Part shown: positions 49,460 to 57,983 of the stretch, in pieces
Position numbering within the stretch: the first letter of the stretch is position 1
Layout of the letters: each line of letters begins with the position of its first letter
Assembly (NCBI RefSeq): GCF_004365355.1
Contig: NZ_SODP01000002.1
Coordinates: 2,161,490-2,225,489 of the forward strand
Direction: 5' to 3'
DNA from: Kribbella pratensis
GTDB taxonomy: Bacteria > Actinomycetota > Actinomycetes > Propionibacteriales > Kribbellaceae
Length of the DNA: 64,000 bases
The notes under the pieces: model-generated
The model's input: only the letters and a program-made list of their open reading frames with translations
Database searches by the model: none
Told to the model about the DNA's origin: nothing
Program-made: the position numbers and the translations under genes

Positions 49460-51073
49460 GTGAGCCAGAAGCAGAAGAAGCCGGTCGAGCCGACCAAGCG
49501 GGGCAAGCGGCCGATGCCGCGGGGCTGGCCCGGACCCGGCGGCGGCTATTCGACGTACCTGCAGGCAGCGCCGGAGTGGCGCGGGACGACGGTGCAGGTC
49601 TGCGGCATGTGGCCGTTCGCGGCCGGCACCGGCAGCCCGATGGTCGGTGTGCCGATCGGGCGGAACATCCTGTCCGGCGCGACCATGTGCTGCGACCCGA
49701 TCAGCTGGTTCATGCGGGCCAAGCTGATCTCGAACCCGTCGATGTTCGTGCTCGGCAAGCCGGGTCTGGGCAAGTCGACGATCACCCGGCGGATGGCGCT
49801 GGGCCTGGCCGGGTACGGCGTGATGCCGCTCGTGCTGGGCGACCTCAAGCCCGACTACAAGGACCTGATCGAGGCCCTCGGCGGCCAGGTCATCCAGCTC
49901 GGTCGTGGCCGCGGGCACCTGAACGTCCTCGACCCGGGTGAGTCCCGCGAGGCCGCGCTCCGCCTGACCGGCAAGGCCCGCGAGGCGATCCAGGCCGACG
50001 CGCACGGCCGCCGGCAGACGATGGTCTCGGCGCTGATCTCGATCATGCGCTCGCAGCCGCCGAACGACCGCGAGGAGACGATCCTCGACGAGGCGCTCAA
50101 GGTTCTCGACGAGCGCTTCCAAGGCACGCCGGTGCTGCGCGACCTGCTCCAGGTTGTGCAGGACGCCCCGGACCGGGTCCGCAACGTCGCCCTGGACCGC
50201 GGCAGCCTGGATCGGTACCGCCAGATCACCGAAGGCCTCGAGGCATCGCTGATCGGTCTGGTCGGCGGCGGCCGGCTCGGTGAGATCTTCTCCGAGCAGA
50301 CCGACAACCCGATGCAGCTCGACCGGCCCGTCGTGTTCGACGTGTCCAACATCGACGACTCCGAGACCAGCCTGCAAGCCGCCGTACTGCTGGCCTGCTG
50401 GTCGTACGGGTTCGGTGCGGTCGCCGTCTCGCAGGCGCTGGCGGACGCCGGCCTCGAACCGCGGCGGCACTACTTCGTCATCCTCGACGAGCTCTGGCGA
50501 GTACTGCGGGCCGGGCGCGGCCTGGTCGACCGGGTCGACGCGCTGACCCGCCTGAACCGGCAGCGTGGTGTCGGGATGGCGATGATCTCGCACACCATGT
50601 CCGACCTGCTGGCGCTGGAGCTGCCCGAGGACCGCATGAAGGCGAAGGGCTTCGTCGAGCGTTCCGGCATGGTCATCTGCGGTGGTCTGCCGCGGGCCGA
50701 GATGGACAACCTGACCGAGGTCGTGCCGATGTCGCAGGAAGAGCAGAACATGCTCATCGGCTGGCAGGACCCGCCCGCCTGGGATCCGGCCACCGGTCAG
50801 GAGGCCGCGCCTCCTGGCCGAGGCAACTTCCTGGTCAAGGTCGGTGGCCGCCCGGGGATCCCGGTGCACGTCGGCCTGACCTCGGTCGAGCGCGAGATCA
50901 ACGACACCAACAAGCTGTGGAAGACCGGCGAGGACGGCAAGCCGCTGAAGGTGGAGGTCGCACCGGACGGCAGTGAGGCGGTCGTCGGCGAGTACAACCT
51001 GGACGATCCGGCGATGCTGCCGCCGCCCGACCCCACCACCCGAGTGGTCGCCCGAACGGGAGTTGACGAGTAA
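49460..51073 (+). CDS. VirB4/TraC-like ATPase
   Basis: 537 residues from GTG 49460 (GGGGAG upstream). Walker A is VLGKPGLGKSTITRRM, Walker B is HYFVILDELWRVL, and RLNRQRGVGMAMISHTMSDL is the conserved sensor-like segment. The N-terminal VirB4 domain is missing here and is probably supplied by the PrgI-like neighbour, so the classic VirB4 appears split in two genes. It would power assembly or substrate transfer. The stop and the next start overlap (TAATG). Confidence 0.85.
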   Translation: MSQKQKKPVEPTKRGKRPMPRGWPGPGGGYSTYLQAAPEWRGTTVQVCGMWPFAAGTGSPMVGVPIGRNILSGATMCCDPISWFMRAKLISNPSMFVLGKPGLGKSTITRRMALGLAGYGVMPLVLGDLKPDYKDLIEALGGQVIQLGRGRGHLNVLDPGESREAALRLTGKAREAIQADAHGRRQTMVSALISIMRSQPPNDREETILDEALKVLDERFQGTPVLRDLLQVVQDAPDRVRNVALDRGSLDRYRQITEGLEASLIGLVGGGRLGEIFSEQTDNPMQLDRPVVFDVSNIDDSETSLQAAVLLACWSYGFGAVAVSQALADAGLEPRRHYFVILDELWRVLRAGRGLVDRVDALTRLNRQRGVGMAMISHTMSDLLALELPEDRMKAKGFVERSGMVICGGLPRAEMDNLTEVVPMSQEEQNMLIGWQDPPAWDPATGQEAAPPGRGNFLVKVGGRPGIPVHVGLTSVEREINDTNKLWKTGEDGKPLKVEVAPDGSEAVVGEYNLDDPAMLPPPDPTTRVVARTGVDE

Positions 51074-52917
51074 TGGCCCAGGGCAGGAAAAGCACCGGAC
51101 CCGGCGGGCTGTCGCCCGAGTCGATCCTGATCTTCGCCGCGGTCGGTCTGTTCGCACTGGTCGTGTTCTCGCTGTGGGGCGCGATGAAGGTCGCGGCGGC
51201 GATCAACGGCTCGCCGCCGGTGGGCAACCCGTTCGACGCGATCGTCGATCTGATGAAGGGGCACCGGGACTGGTCCGGCGCGGCCACCGGCGTACTGATC
51301 ATCGAACTGGTCGTGCTGTTCGGTCTGGTCGGCACCGGCTTCTGGTACTTCCGGAGCCGGCAGAAGTCGGTCGGCCGAGTCGACCGGCAGGCGCAGCTGA
51401 TGTCGAAGCGGTCCGAGATCTACAAGCTCACCCGCGAAGGCGCGCAGGAGAAGGCGAACCAGCTCGGCGCCGGGCACGCCGGTCCGGGCATCCTGATCGG
51501 CCGCACCGTCCGGGACAACCTCGAGGTCTTCGGCAACTGGGAAGACATGCACGTCGACATCTGGGGTCCCCGCACCGGTAAGACCACGTCGCGCGCGGTG
51601 CCGGCGATCCTGGACGCGCCGGGGTGCGTCATCGCCACCTCCAACAAGCGGGACATCGTCGACGCGACCCGCGGGCCGCGTTCGGAGAAGGGCCCGGTCT
51701 GGGTGTTCGACCCGCAGGAGGTCTGCGAGGAGCCGAACACCTGGTGGTGGAACCCGCTGAGCTACATCACCGACGAGACCAAGGCCCGCGAGCTGGCCGA
51801 GCACTTCGTCGCGTCGCAGCGCCAGGTCGGCGCCCAGACCGACGCGTTCTTCGACGCAGCCGGCACCGATCTGCTGGCCGGTCTGCTCCTGGCTGCTGCG
51901 GTGGCCAAGCGCCCGATCACGCAGGTCTACAGCTGGCTGGCCGACCAGCGGAACGACGAGCCCGAGCGGATCCTGCGCAACACCCCCGGCCTGCAGCTGT
52001 CCGCCGACGCGCTGTCCGGAGTCATCAACGCGCCGGACAAGCAGCGCGCGGGTGTGTACGGCACGGCGCAGCAGAGCGCGCAGTTCCTGGTCAACCGCAA
52101 GGTCACCCGCTGGGTCGTCCCGAGCGGGCCGAACGACAACCGCCCGCAGTTCAACCCGCACGAGTTCGTCCGCAAGGGCGGCACGCTCTACAGCCTCTCC
52201 AAGGAAGGCGCCGGTACGGCGGGCCCGCTGGTCACCGCGCTGACGGTGGCCGTCGTCGAGGCGGCGGAGCAGTTCGCCCGCGGTTGCCCGATGGGTCGCA
52301 TGCCCAGCCCGCTGGTCGGCGTACTGGACGAGGCCGCGAACGTGTGCCGGTGGAAGAACCTCCCCGACCTGTACTCGCACTTCGGTTCGCGCGGCATCGT
52401 GCTGATGACGATCCTGCAATCCTGGGCGCAGGGTCAGGAGTGCTGGGGCGACCACGGCATGCAGAAGCTGTGGGGCTCGGCCAACATCCGGGTGTACGGC
52501 GGTGGCGCGGCGGACGCGTCCTTCCTCGAGAACCTGAGCAAGATGATCGGCGACTACGACATCAACTCGAACTCGGTGTCGTACAACGAGGGCAAGCGCG
52601 GGACCAGCTCGCAGGTCCAGCGGCACAACATCATGGAGGTCTCGGACCTCGCCTCGATGCCGCCCGGTCGCGCGGTCGTGTTCCCGTCGGGTATCCCGGC
52701 GACGCTGGTGAAGACCGTCCCGTGGTTCACCCGGCCCGACGCCGGTGCGGTGAAGGCTTCGCTGGCGAAGTACGATCCGGGAGCGGCCGCGAACGTTCCG
52801 GTGAGCAACAACCCGTGGGTGGCCGCAGGCACCGGCGGACAGGCGCCCCCGCCGCAGCGCGGCCCGGACCGGCCGGTCTGGGAGCAGAACGAAGGGGACA
52901 ACCGAGGTGGATGGTGA
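51073..52917 (+). CDS. VirD4/TraG-like coupling protein
   Basis: 614 residues. Two N-terminal spans (about 17-41 and 73-96), then the AAA+ core: HVDIWGPRTGKTTSRAVPAI with Walker A and LVGVLDEAANVCRWKNLPDL with Walker B; also YSHFGSRGIVLMTILQSWAQ. Family proteins bind and deliver protein or DNA substrates to the secretion channel. The protein ends in a Pro/Gly-rich tail. Its 3' end overlaps the DUF4913 gene by 11 bases. Confidence 0.88.
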   Translation: MAQGRKSTGPGGLSPESILIFAAVGLFALVVFSLWGAMKVAAAINGSPPVGNPFDAIVDLMKGHRDWSGAATGVLIIELVVLFGLVGTGFWYFRSRQKSVGRVDRQAQLMSKRSEIYKLTREGAQEKANQLGAGHAGPGILIGRTVRDNLEVFGNWEDMHVDIWGPRTGKTTSRAVPAILDAPGCVIATSNKRDIVDATRGPRSEKGPVWVFDPQEVCEEPNTWWWNPLSYITDETKARELAEHFVASQRQVGAQTDAFFDAAGTDLLAGLLLAAAVAKRPITQVYSWLADQRNDEPERILRNTPGLQLSADALSGVINAPDKQRAGVYGTAQQSAQFLVNRKVTRWVVPSGPNDNRPQFNPHEFVRKGGTLYSLSKEGAGTAGPLVTALTVAVVEAAEQFARGCPMGRMPSPLVGVLDEAANVCRWKNLPDLYSHFGSRGIVLMTILQSWAQGQECWGDHGMQKLWGSANIRVYGGGAADASFLENLSKMIGDYDINSNSVSYNEGKRGTSSQVQRHNIMEVSDLASMPPGRAVVFPSGIPATLVKTVPWFTRPDAGAVKASLAKYDPGAAANVPVSNNPWVAAGTGGQAPPPQRGPDRPVWEQNEGDNRGGW

Positions 52918-53284
52918 ACAGGAGCTCTTCTATCCACACGTCGCGGCGTTCGTCGAAGACCGGCTGATCTACCTCTACACCCGGCGGCTCGGGCAGCAGT
53001 TCGTCTGGTGCCCCGAGTGGTACCGGCACGCGGAGGCCCTCAGCCGGCTCGACTCGATCTGGCGCGCGTGGGAGCACCTGCGGCTCGACCCGGCGACCGG
53101 GATGTCGGTCTGGTGGCGTGACCACGCGGACCCGCACATGATGGCGCTGCTCGACCCGGACGGCCCGTTCGCGGCCTGCCGGAACAACGTCCACACCGAC
53201 TACCCGATCCCGCCGCTGCCGGTGCAGGAGCCGCCGGCCGGCCTGTTCTTCGACCAGCGCCAGCCGAACATCCGCGGTATCTGA
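52907..53284 (+). CDS. DUF4913-type protein
   Basis: 125 residues from GTG 52907. Aromatic-rich globular protein: LGQQFVWCPEWYRHAEALSR, LDSIWRAWEHLRLDPATGMS and VWWRDHADPHMMALLDPDGP, characteristic of DUF4913, often next to VirD4/TraG genes in actinobacteria. No enzymatic motif. Likely a substrate adaptor or accessory factor of the coupling protein (inference). Confidence 0.8.
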   Translation: MDGEQELFYPHVAAFVEDRLIYLYTRRLGQQFVWCPEWYRHAEALSRLDSIWRAWEHLRLDPATGMSVWWRDHADPHMMALLDPDGPFAACRNNVHTDYPIPPLPVQEPPAGLFFDQRQPNIRGI

Positions 53285-53287
53285 GAT

Positions 53288-53638
53288 GTGACTGTGTTCA
53301 ATCTCTGGAAGTGGGGCAACCTACTGCTGGCGTTCCTCGTCGAACTGGTTGCCCTAGGCATCTTTGCCTGGTGGGGCTGGGACACCGGCAGTACGACGTT
53401 GGCCCGATGGCTGCTCGCCGTCGGGCTACCGCTGGTGACCGCCGTGGTCTGGGGACTGTTCGCAGCACCGACCGCCACCCGCGGGACGCCGGCGGTGCGA
53501 TGGGTCGTGAAGGTGCTGGTGTTCGGCCTCACGGGTGCCGCCCTGTGGAGTCTGGGACACCCGCTGCTCGCCGTCGTGTTCGTCGTCGTGGTCGCGGCGA
53601 ACCTGCTGATCATCCAGACCCAGAAACTGCAGCCCTAG
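53288..53638 (+). CDS. YrdB-family (DUF2568) membrane protein
   Basis: 116 residues, four spans: LLLAFLVELVALGIFAWWGW, LLAVGLPLVTAVVWGLFAAP, VKVLVFGLTGAALWSLGH, VVFVVVVAANLLIIQTQ. LxELxAL at the start and the A-P-x-A/S-x-R loop are typical of YrdB/DUF2568 proteins. Function unknown. Three bases after the DUF4913 stop, so probably co-transcribed without being part of the machine. Confidence 0.8.
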   Translation: MTVFNLWKWGNLLLAFLVELVALGIFAWWGWDTGSTTLARWLLAVGLPLVTAVVWGLFAAPTATRGTPAVRWVVKVLVFGLTGAALWSLGHPLLAVVFVVVVAANLLIIQTQKLQP

Positions 53639-53642
53639 GGCT

Positions 53643-54398
53643 CTACAGGTCGAGGTCGATCCCGTCGTTCTGCTGTTGCGGCTTGCGGCGCTGAAGGTTT
53701 CGCTGTCGGCTCTTGGGTCCGCGGACGTGGCGCCGGGCCTGAGGGAGTTGTGCCTCGGGCGTTTCGCCGGGCGGGGTACGGACGGCCTCGACGGCGTCCG
53801 GCTGCGCCTGGCGAGCCTCGCGGCGGTGTTCCTGAGCAGAGTCGTCGTACCTGTCGGCGATGCGGTCGTCGGACTCCGCGCGCCTTGCCTCGATGCCGCT
53901 CGCGCGTTCGTCGCGCCGGCCCTTCGCGGCCAGTCCGGCCGAACCGGGCTCGTCGGGGTACGCCGCCGCCTCGTCGAGCTCGTGCCTGCCGCGGGCCAGG
54001 TCGCCGACGGACCGCTGCGTCTCCGTCGTGGCGAGGGCGCGGTACCGGTCGCGGGCCGCCTCGTCGGCGTACGCGAGCTCGAACGCCCTCGTGGCCTCCG
54101 CAGTGGCGTCGAGGAGCTGCTCGCGGTCGCGATACTCGTCCAGCTCCTGCTGCTCCTTGGTGGCGAGCTCGAGACGCTCGGCGCGTGCCGCCTCGTCCTC
54201 TTCCTCGACGAGGGCCTGCTCCTGCTCGACCCGGCGCTCCACGTCCTCGTCGAGCGTCAGATCAGCGACGACCTGCCGGTCGGCCTCGGCTCGCGCCTGT
54301 ACGGCACGCCGCTCACGGGCGGCCTCAGTGTCGTCGTCGCCCTGCTCCCGCTGGACGGGGTCGAGCTCGACGGACTGGTCGTCGTCGGTGTCGGGCAT
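53643..54398 (-). CDS. highly charged coiled-coil protein
   Basis: 251 residues from ATG 54398 (AAGGAG upstream). Nearly all Glu, Arg, Ala, Asp, Gln (VEEEDEAARAERLELATKEQ, DEYRDREQLLDATAEATRAF), predicted long alpha-helices and coiled coil, ending in a basic RNLQRRKPQQQN tail and DGIDLDL. No known domain. Convergent with the secretion-like operon, and its closest neighbour outside is the MATE gene. Confidence 0.68.
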   Translation of the reverse strand: MPDTDDDQSVELDPVQREQGDDDTEAARERRAVQARAEADRQVVADLTLDEDVERRVEQEQALVEEEDEAARAERLELATKEQQELDEYRDREQLLDATAEATRAFELAYADEAARDRYRALATTETQRSVGDLARGRHELDEAAAYPDEPGSAGLAAKGRRDERASGIEARRAESDDRIADRYDDSAQEHRREARQAQPDAVEAVRTPPGETPEAQLPQARRHVRGPKSRQRNLQRRKPQQQNDGIDLDL

Positions 54399-54439
54399 GC
54401 CGCTCCTTTCCTTCCGCTCCACGATGCCGCACCGCAGGG

Positions 54440-55780
54440 TCAGCGGATAGCTCCGGTGACCAGCCAGCCGTCGCTCCGCTCGCGGGTGGTCAGCGTGATG
54501 AACCGGAGCAGCATGTACCCGCCGAACGCCCACCAGAGCGCGACGATCCCACCGCCGAGCCAGAGCACCGCCAGGGCGAGCGGCACGTACAGCACGAGAG
54601 CGATGACGCCCGCGGCGGCCAGGTACTTTCCGTCGCCCGCGCCGATGAGCACACCGTCCAGCACGAACACCACGCCGTTCACCGGCTGCCACAGCGCGGC
54701 GACGATCAGGATGGCCGCGAGCGTACGGCGTACCTCGGGATCACTGGTGAACCACGGGACGTAGACGCCGCGCAGGCCCCACAACGCGAGGCCGCCGATC
54801 ACGCCGGAGAACAGGCCCCACCACATCATCCGCCGGGTGATCGCGCGAGTGCCCGCGACGTCACCGGCGCCGAGCGCGCGACCGGTGAGCGCCTGCGCGG
54901 CGATCGCGATGGCGTCCAGCGCAAGAGCGAGGAACGACCACAGCGTGAACGCCACCTGGTGCGCGGCGACCGACGTCGTACCCAGGGCGGTGGCCACGAA
55001 GGTGAGCAGAATGATTGCCGCACGCAACGTCAGCGTCCGGACGATCAGCGGTACGCCCATCTGGGCGGACGCGAGGATGCCGGGGCGGTCCGGCCGGAGT
55101 TTGGCGCCGTCGCGGCGGGCCCCGCGGACGACGACCACCACCAGCGCGACGCCGGCGCCCGTCTGCGCGAGCGCCGTACCGAGGGCCGAGCCGGCGATGT
55201 TGAGGCCGATGCCGTAGACGAGAAGGACGTTCAGGCCGATGTTGGCGAGGTTGGCGGTGATCGCGACGACCATCGGGGTCTTGGTGTCCTGCAGTCCTCG
55301 CAGTACGCCGGTCGCGGCGAGCAGGAGCAGCATCGAGGGGATCCCGAAGCACGAGATCCTCAGGTAGGTCACCGCATAGTCGGCCACCTCGGGCGAGGGG
55401 TCGAACGCCGCGATGGCCTGCGGCGCCAGCGCGAGCCCGAGCAACGCCAGTACGACGCCGAGCAGCAAGGCGAGCCAGAGTCCGTCGATGCCCTGCGCAA
55501 GCGCTCCCTTGTGATCGCCGGCGCCGATCCGCCGCGCGACCGCGGAGGTGGTGCCGTAGGCAAGGAAGACACAGATGCCGACGAGGGTTTGCAGGATGGT
55601 GCCGGCGATGCCGAGCGCGGCGAGTTGCGGCGTACCGAGGTGGCCGACGATCGCGGAGTCCGCGAGCAGCATCAGCGGCTCGGAGACCAGCGCGAAGAAC
55701 GCCGGGACGGCCAGCCGGAGGATCTCCCGATCCAGTTCGCCCACCCATCGTCTGCGTCTCACCGGAGCGAGGTTACCCAC
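54440..55780 (-). CDS. MATE family efflux transporter (DinF-like)
   Basis: 446 residues, 12 spans. LAVPAFFALVSEPLMLLADS, AIVGHLGTPQLAALGIAG, and VAAHQVAFTLWSFLALALDA are MATE/DinF signatures. Exports cationic drugs or metabolites with Na+ or H+. A MATE gene beside dnaB is also found in Streptomyces (SCO3910-3911), so this is backbone. Start GTG 55780; GTG 55762 and 55747 are alternatives. Confidence 0.9.
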   Translation of the reverse strand: MGNLAPVRRRRWVGELDREILRLAVPAFFALVSEPLMLLADSAIVGHLGTPQLAALGIAGTILQTLVGICVFLAYGTTSAVARRIGAGDHKGALAQGIDGLWLALLLGVVLALLGLALAPQAIAAFDPSPEVADYAVTYLRISCFGIPSMLLLLAATGVLRGLQDTKTPMVVAITANLANIGLNVLLVYGIGLNIAGSALGTALAQTGAGVALVVVVVRGARRDGAKLRPDRPGILASAQMGVPLIVRTLTLRAAIILLTFVATALGTTSVAAHQVAFTLWSFLALALDAIAIAAQALTGRALGAGDVAGTRAITRRMMWWGLFSGVIGGLALWGLRGVYVPWFTSDPEVRRTLAAILIVAALWQPVNGVVFVLDGVLIGAGDGKYLAAAGVIALVLYVPLALAVLWLGGGIVALWWAFGGYMLLRFITLTTRERSDGWLVTGAIR

Positions 55781-55819
55781 GACGGGCGGGGACGCTGGAA
55801 ATTCGTCTCAGACTTTTTC

Positions 55820-55962
55820 TTCTCCACAGTTGTGCACTGGGGAAACCGCAGGTCACACCGATGTTGTGGGCAAACGTCCACAGATATCCACAGGGTTGTT
55901 CGCAACCTGTGCACAGCCCTTCACGGAGTTTCCCACAGTTCGTCCACACCCCCTGTGGACGG
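55820..55962. promoter_or_regulatory. cluster of DnaA-box-like 9-mers upstream of dnaB
   Basis: Within the 325-base gap between MATE and dnaB lie about eight 9-mers close to TTATCCACA/TTGTCCACA. Plus strand: TTCTCCACA (55820), ACGTCCACA (55874), ATATCCACA (55884), CTGTGCACA (55907), TTTCCCACA (55929), TCGTCCACA (55940). Minus strand: TTGCCCACA (55865-55873), CCGTCCACA (55954-55962). Four have one mismatch, the others two. The rest of the gap (55963-56105) should hold the dnaB promoter. Confidence 0.6.
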
Positions 55963-56105
55963 CTGGGTGGCTTTGGGTGACGGGAGCGGCGTACGGTCGC
56001 GAGGCCTGCTGCCGGAAAGTGTCGGCGGGCCGGGCTAGGATTCGAGCAGATGTTCGAATCAGGTCCACACTGGCCGGGCGGCGGCGGACGAGGAGGTCGG
56101 GCGAA

Positions 56106-57959
56106 GTGAGCGTGGCGGAGTTCCGCGGGGGCCAGGACGGCGGCCACGAAGAGCGCAGGCCGGAGATGGGCTTCGACCGCACCCCACCGCAGGACCTGGC
56201 GGCCGAGCAGTGCGTGCTCGGCGCGATGATGCTGAGCAAGGACGCGATCGCCGACGTCATCGAGACGCTGCGCGGCACCGACTTCTACCGGCCGGCCCAC
56301 GAGAGCGTCTTCGACGCGATCACCGACCTTTATGCACGGGGTGAGCCGGCCGACGCGATCACCGTCGCCGCCGAGCTGACCAAGCGCGGCGACATGGCCC
56401 GGATCGGCGGCGCGCCGTATGTGCACACCCTGGTCGCCTCCGTCCCGCTCGCGGCGAACGCGAGCTACTACTCGCACATCGTCCGCGAGAAGGCGATCCT
56501 CCGCCGGCTGGTCGAAGCCGGCACGAAGATCGTCCAGCTCGGGTATGCGGGCGAGGGCGAGGTCGACGATGTCGTCGACGAGGCGCAGGCGGAGATCTAC
56601 TCGGTCACCGAGAAGCGGACCGCCGAGGACTACGCCCCGCTGAAGGACATCATGGAGGGCACCCTCGACGAGATCGAGGCGATCGACTCCCGCGGTGACG
56701 CGATGGTCGGCGTGCCGACCGGCTTCACCGACCTCGACGAGCTCACCAACGGGCTGCACCCCGGCCAGATGATCATCGTCGCCGCGCGTCCCGCGATGGG
56801 GAAGGCGCTGGCCCTCGACACCCCGCTGCCGACGCCGACCGGCTGGACCACGATGGGCGAGGTCGCGGTCGGCGACCAGTTGCTCGATGCCAACGGGCTG
56901 CCGACCACCGTGGTCGCGGCGACCGAGGTGATGGTCGACCGGCCCTGTTTCCGGCTGTCGTTCTCCGACGGCAGCACGATCGTCGCCGACGCCGAGCACC
57001 AGTGGCTCGTCGAGGACGGCGGCCGCCCGGTGGTCTGCACGACCGCCGACCTGTACACGGCGATGTCGGCGAGTCCCGGACTGACACCGTCGATCCCCGG
57101 GTCGGCGCCGCGGCAGATCACCGGGCACGGCTTCCCGGCCGCGCTCGTCGGTGAGGGCGAGCGGCGGGTGGAGTGGGTCGATCCGGTCGTCGGCGTACCG
57201 GTGCGCTGCGTCGAGGTCGACAACGCCGACCATCTGTATCTGGCCGGCAAGACGATGATCCCGACCCACAACTCCACGCTGGGCCTGGACTTCGCCCGCT
57301 CCTGCTCGATCAAGCACGGCCTGACCTCCTGCATCTTCTCGCTCGAGATGAGCCGCAACGAGATCACCATGCGTCTGCTCTCCGCCGAGGCGAAGGTGCC
57401 GCTGCACCACATGCGCAACGGCAAGATGACCGACGAGGACTGGGCCCGCCTGGCCCGCAAGATGGGCGAGGTCTCCGAGGCCCCCCTCTTCATCGACGAC
57501 TCGCCGAACCTCACGATGATGGAGATCCGCGCCAAGGCCCGCCGCCTGAAGCAGCGCCACGACCTCAAACTGATCATCATCGACTACCTCCAGCTGATGA
57601 CCTCGGGCAAGAAGGTCGAGTCCCGCCAACTCGAAGTCTCCGAGTTCTCCCGCTCCATCAAGCTCCTCGCCAAAGAACTGGAGCTCCCCGTAGTAGCCAT
57701 CTGCCAGCTCAACCGAGGCTCCGAACAACGCTCCGACAAACGCCCCATGGCCTCCGACCTACGTGAATCGGGCAGCCTTGAACAGGATGCCGACGTTGTC
57801 ATCCTGCTTCATCGTGAGGATGCGTACGAGCGGGAGTCCACTCGACCTGGTGAAGCCGACTTCATTGTGGCCAAGCACCGTAACGGCCCGACCGCCGACG
57901 TGGTTGTTGCCTTTCAGGGGCATTACTCGCGGTTCGTGGACATGGCCCACGACGGGTGA
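56106..57959 (+). CDS. dnaB: replicative DNA helicase DnaB, interrupted by an intein
   Basis: 617-residue precursor from GTG 56106; 461 residues after splicing. The N-terminal domain (DRTPPQDLAAEQCVLGAMML) binds primase. The RecA-like C-domain begins VPTGFTDLDELTNGLHPGQM. Its Walker A RPAMGK|ST is split by the intein. Then FSLEMSRNEITMRLLSAEA, LIIIDYLQLM (Walker B) and VVAICQLNRGSEQRSDKRPM with the arginine-finger region. The protein unwinds DNA at the fork as a hexamer. Only the spliced form can have a working P-loop. Confidence 0.97.
   Translation: MSVAEFRGGQDGGHEERRPEMGFDRTPPQDLAAEQCVLGAMMLSKDAIADVIETLRGTDFYRPAHESVFDAITDLYARGEPADAITVAAELTKRGDMARIGGAPYVHTLVASVPLAANASYYSHIVREKAILRRLVEAGTKIVQLGYAGEGEVDDVVDEAQAEIYSVTEKRTAEDYAPLKDIMEGTLDEIEAIDSRGDAMVGVPTGFTDLDELTNGLHPGQMIIVAARPAMGKALALDTPLPTPTGWTTMGEVAVGDQLLDANGLPTTVVAATEVMVDRPCFRLSFSDGSTIVADAEHQWLVEDGGRPVVCTTADLYTAMSASPGLTPSIPGSAPRQITGHGFPAALVGEGERRVEWVDPVVGVPVRCVEVDNADHLYLAGKTMIPTHNSTLGLDFARSCSIKHGLTSCIFSLEMSRNEITMRLLSAEAKVPLHHMRNGKMTDEDWARLARKMGEVSEAPLFIDDSPNLTMMEIRAKARRLKQRHDLKLIIIDYLQLMTSGKKVESRQLEVSEFSRSIKLLAKELELPVVAICQLNRGSEQRSDKRPMASDLRESGSLEQDADVVILLHREDAYERESTRPGEADFIVAKHRNGPTADVVVAFQGHYSRFVDMAHDG
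56805..57272 (+). other. class 3 mini-intein in the DnaB P-loop
   Basis: 156 codons, in frame, between Lys and Ser of RPAMGK|ST. Starts with Ala (ALALDTPLPTPTGW), not Cys/Ser. Block B DAEHQWLV has Trp67; block F VRCVEVDNADHLYLAG has Cys; block G MIPTHN ends in Asn with Thr two before it; the +1 extein residue is Ser. Ala1 with the Trp-Cys-Thr set is the signature of class 3 inteins, which start splicing through the block F Cys. No LAGLIDADG or HNH endonuclease motifs, so it is a mini-intein. Confidence 0.92.
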
Positions 57960-57983
57960 GCAGGTCGGCAGTCGGGCCTTGTG

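Noticed and set aside
49254..49463. 69-codon gene between the SCO6880-like and VirB4-like genes
   Set aside because: Although its ends overlap neighbours neatly, the product is His/Arg/Thr-rich without structure, and the inverted repeats explain the segment better.
41346..54398. Integrative conjugative element
   Set aside because: No relaxase, integrase, excisionase or direct repeats are visible, and both borders are core genes with intact terminators or promoters.
55820..55962. Chromosomal replication origin
   Set aside because: dnaA and dnaN are absent and no AT-rich unwinding region is seen; a regulatory or titration site is more plausible.
56805..57272. Assembly error or unrelated insertion in dnaB
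   Set aside because: The insert keeps frame, sits exactly in the known P-loop intein site and has all splicing blocks.
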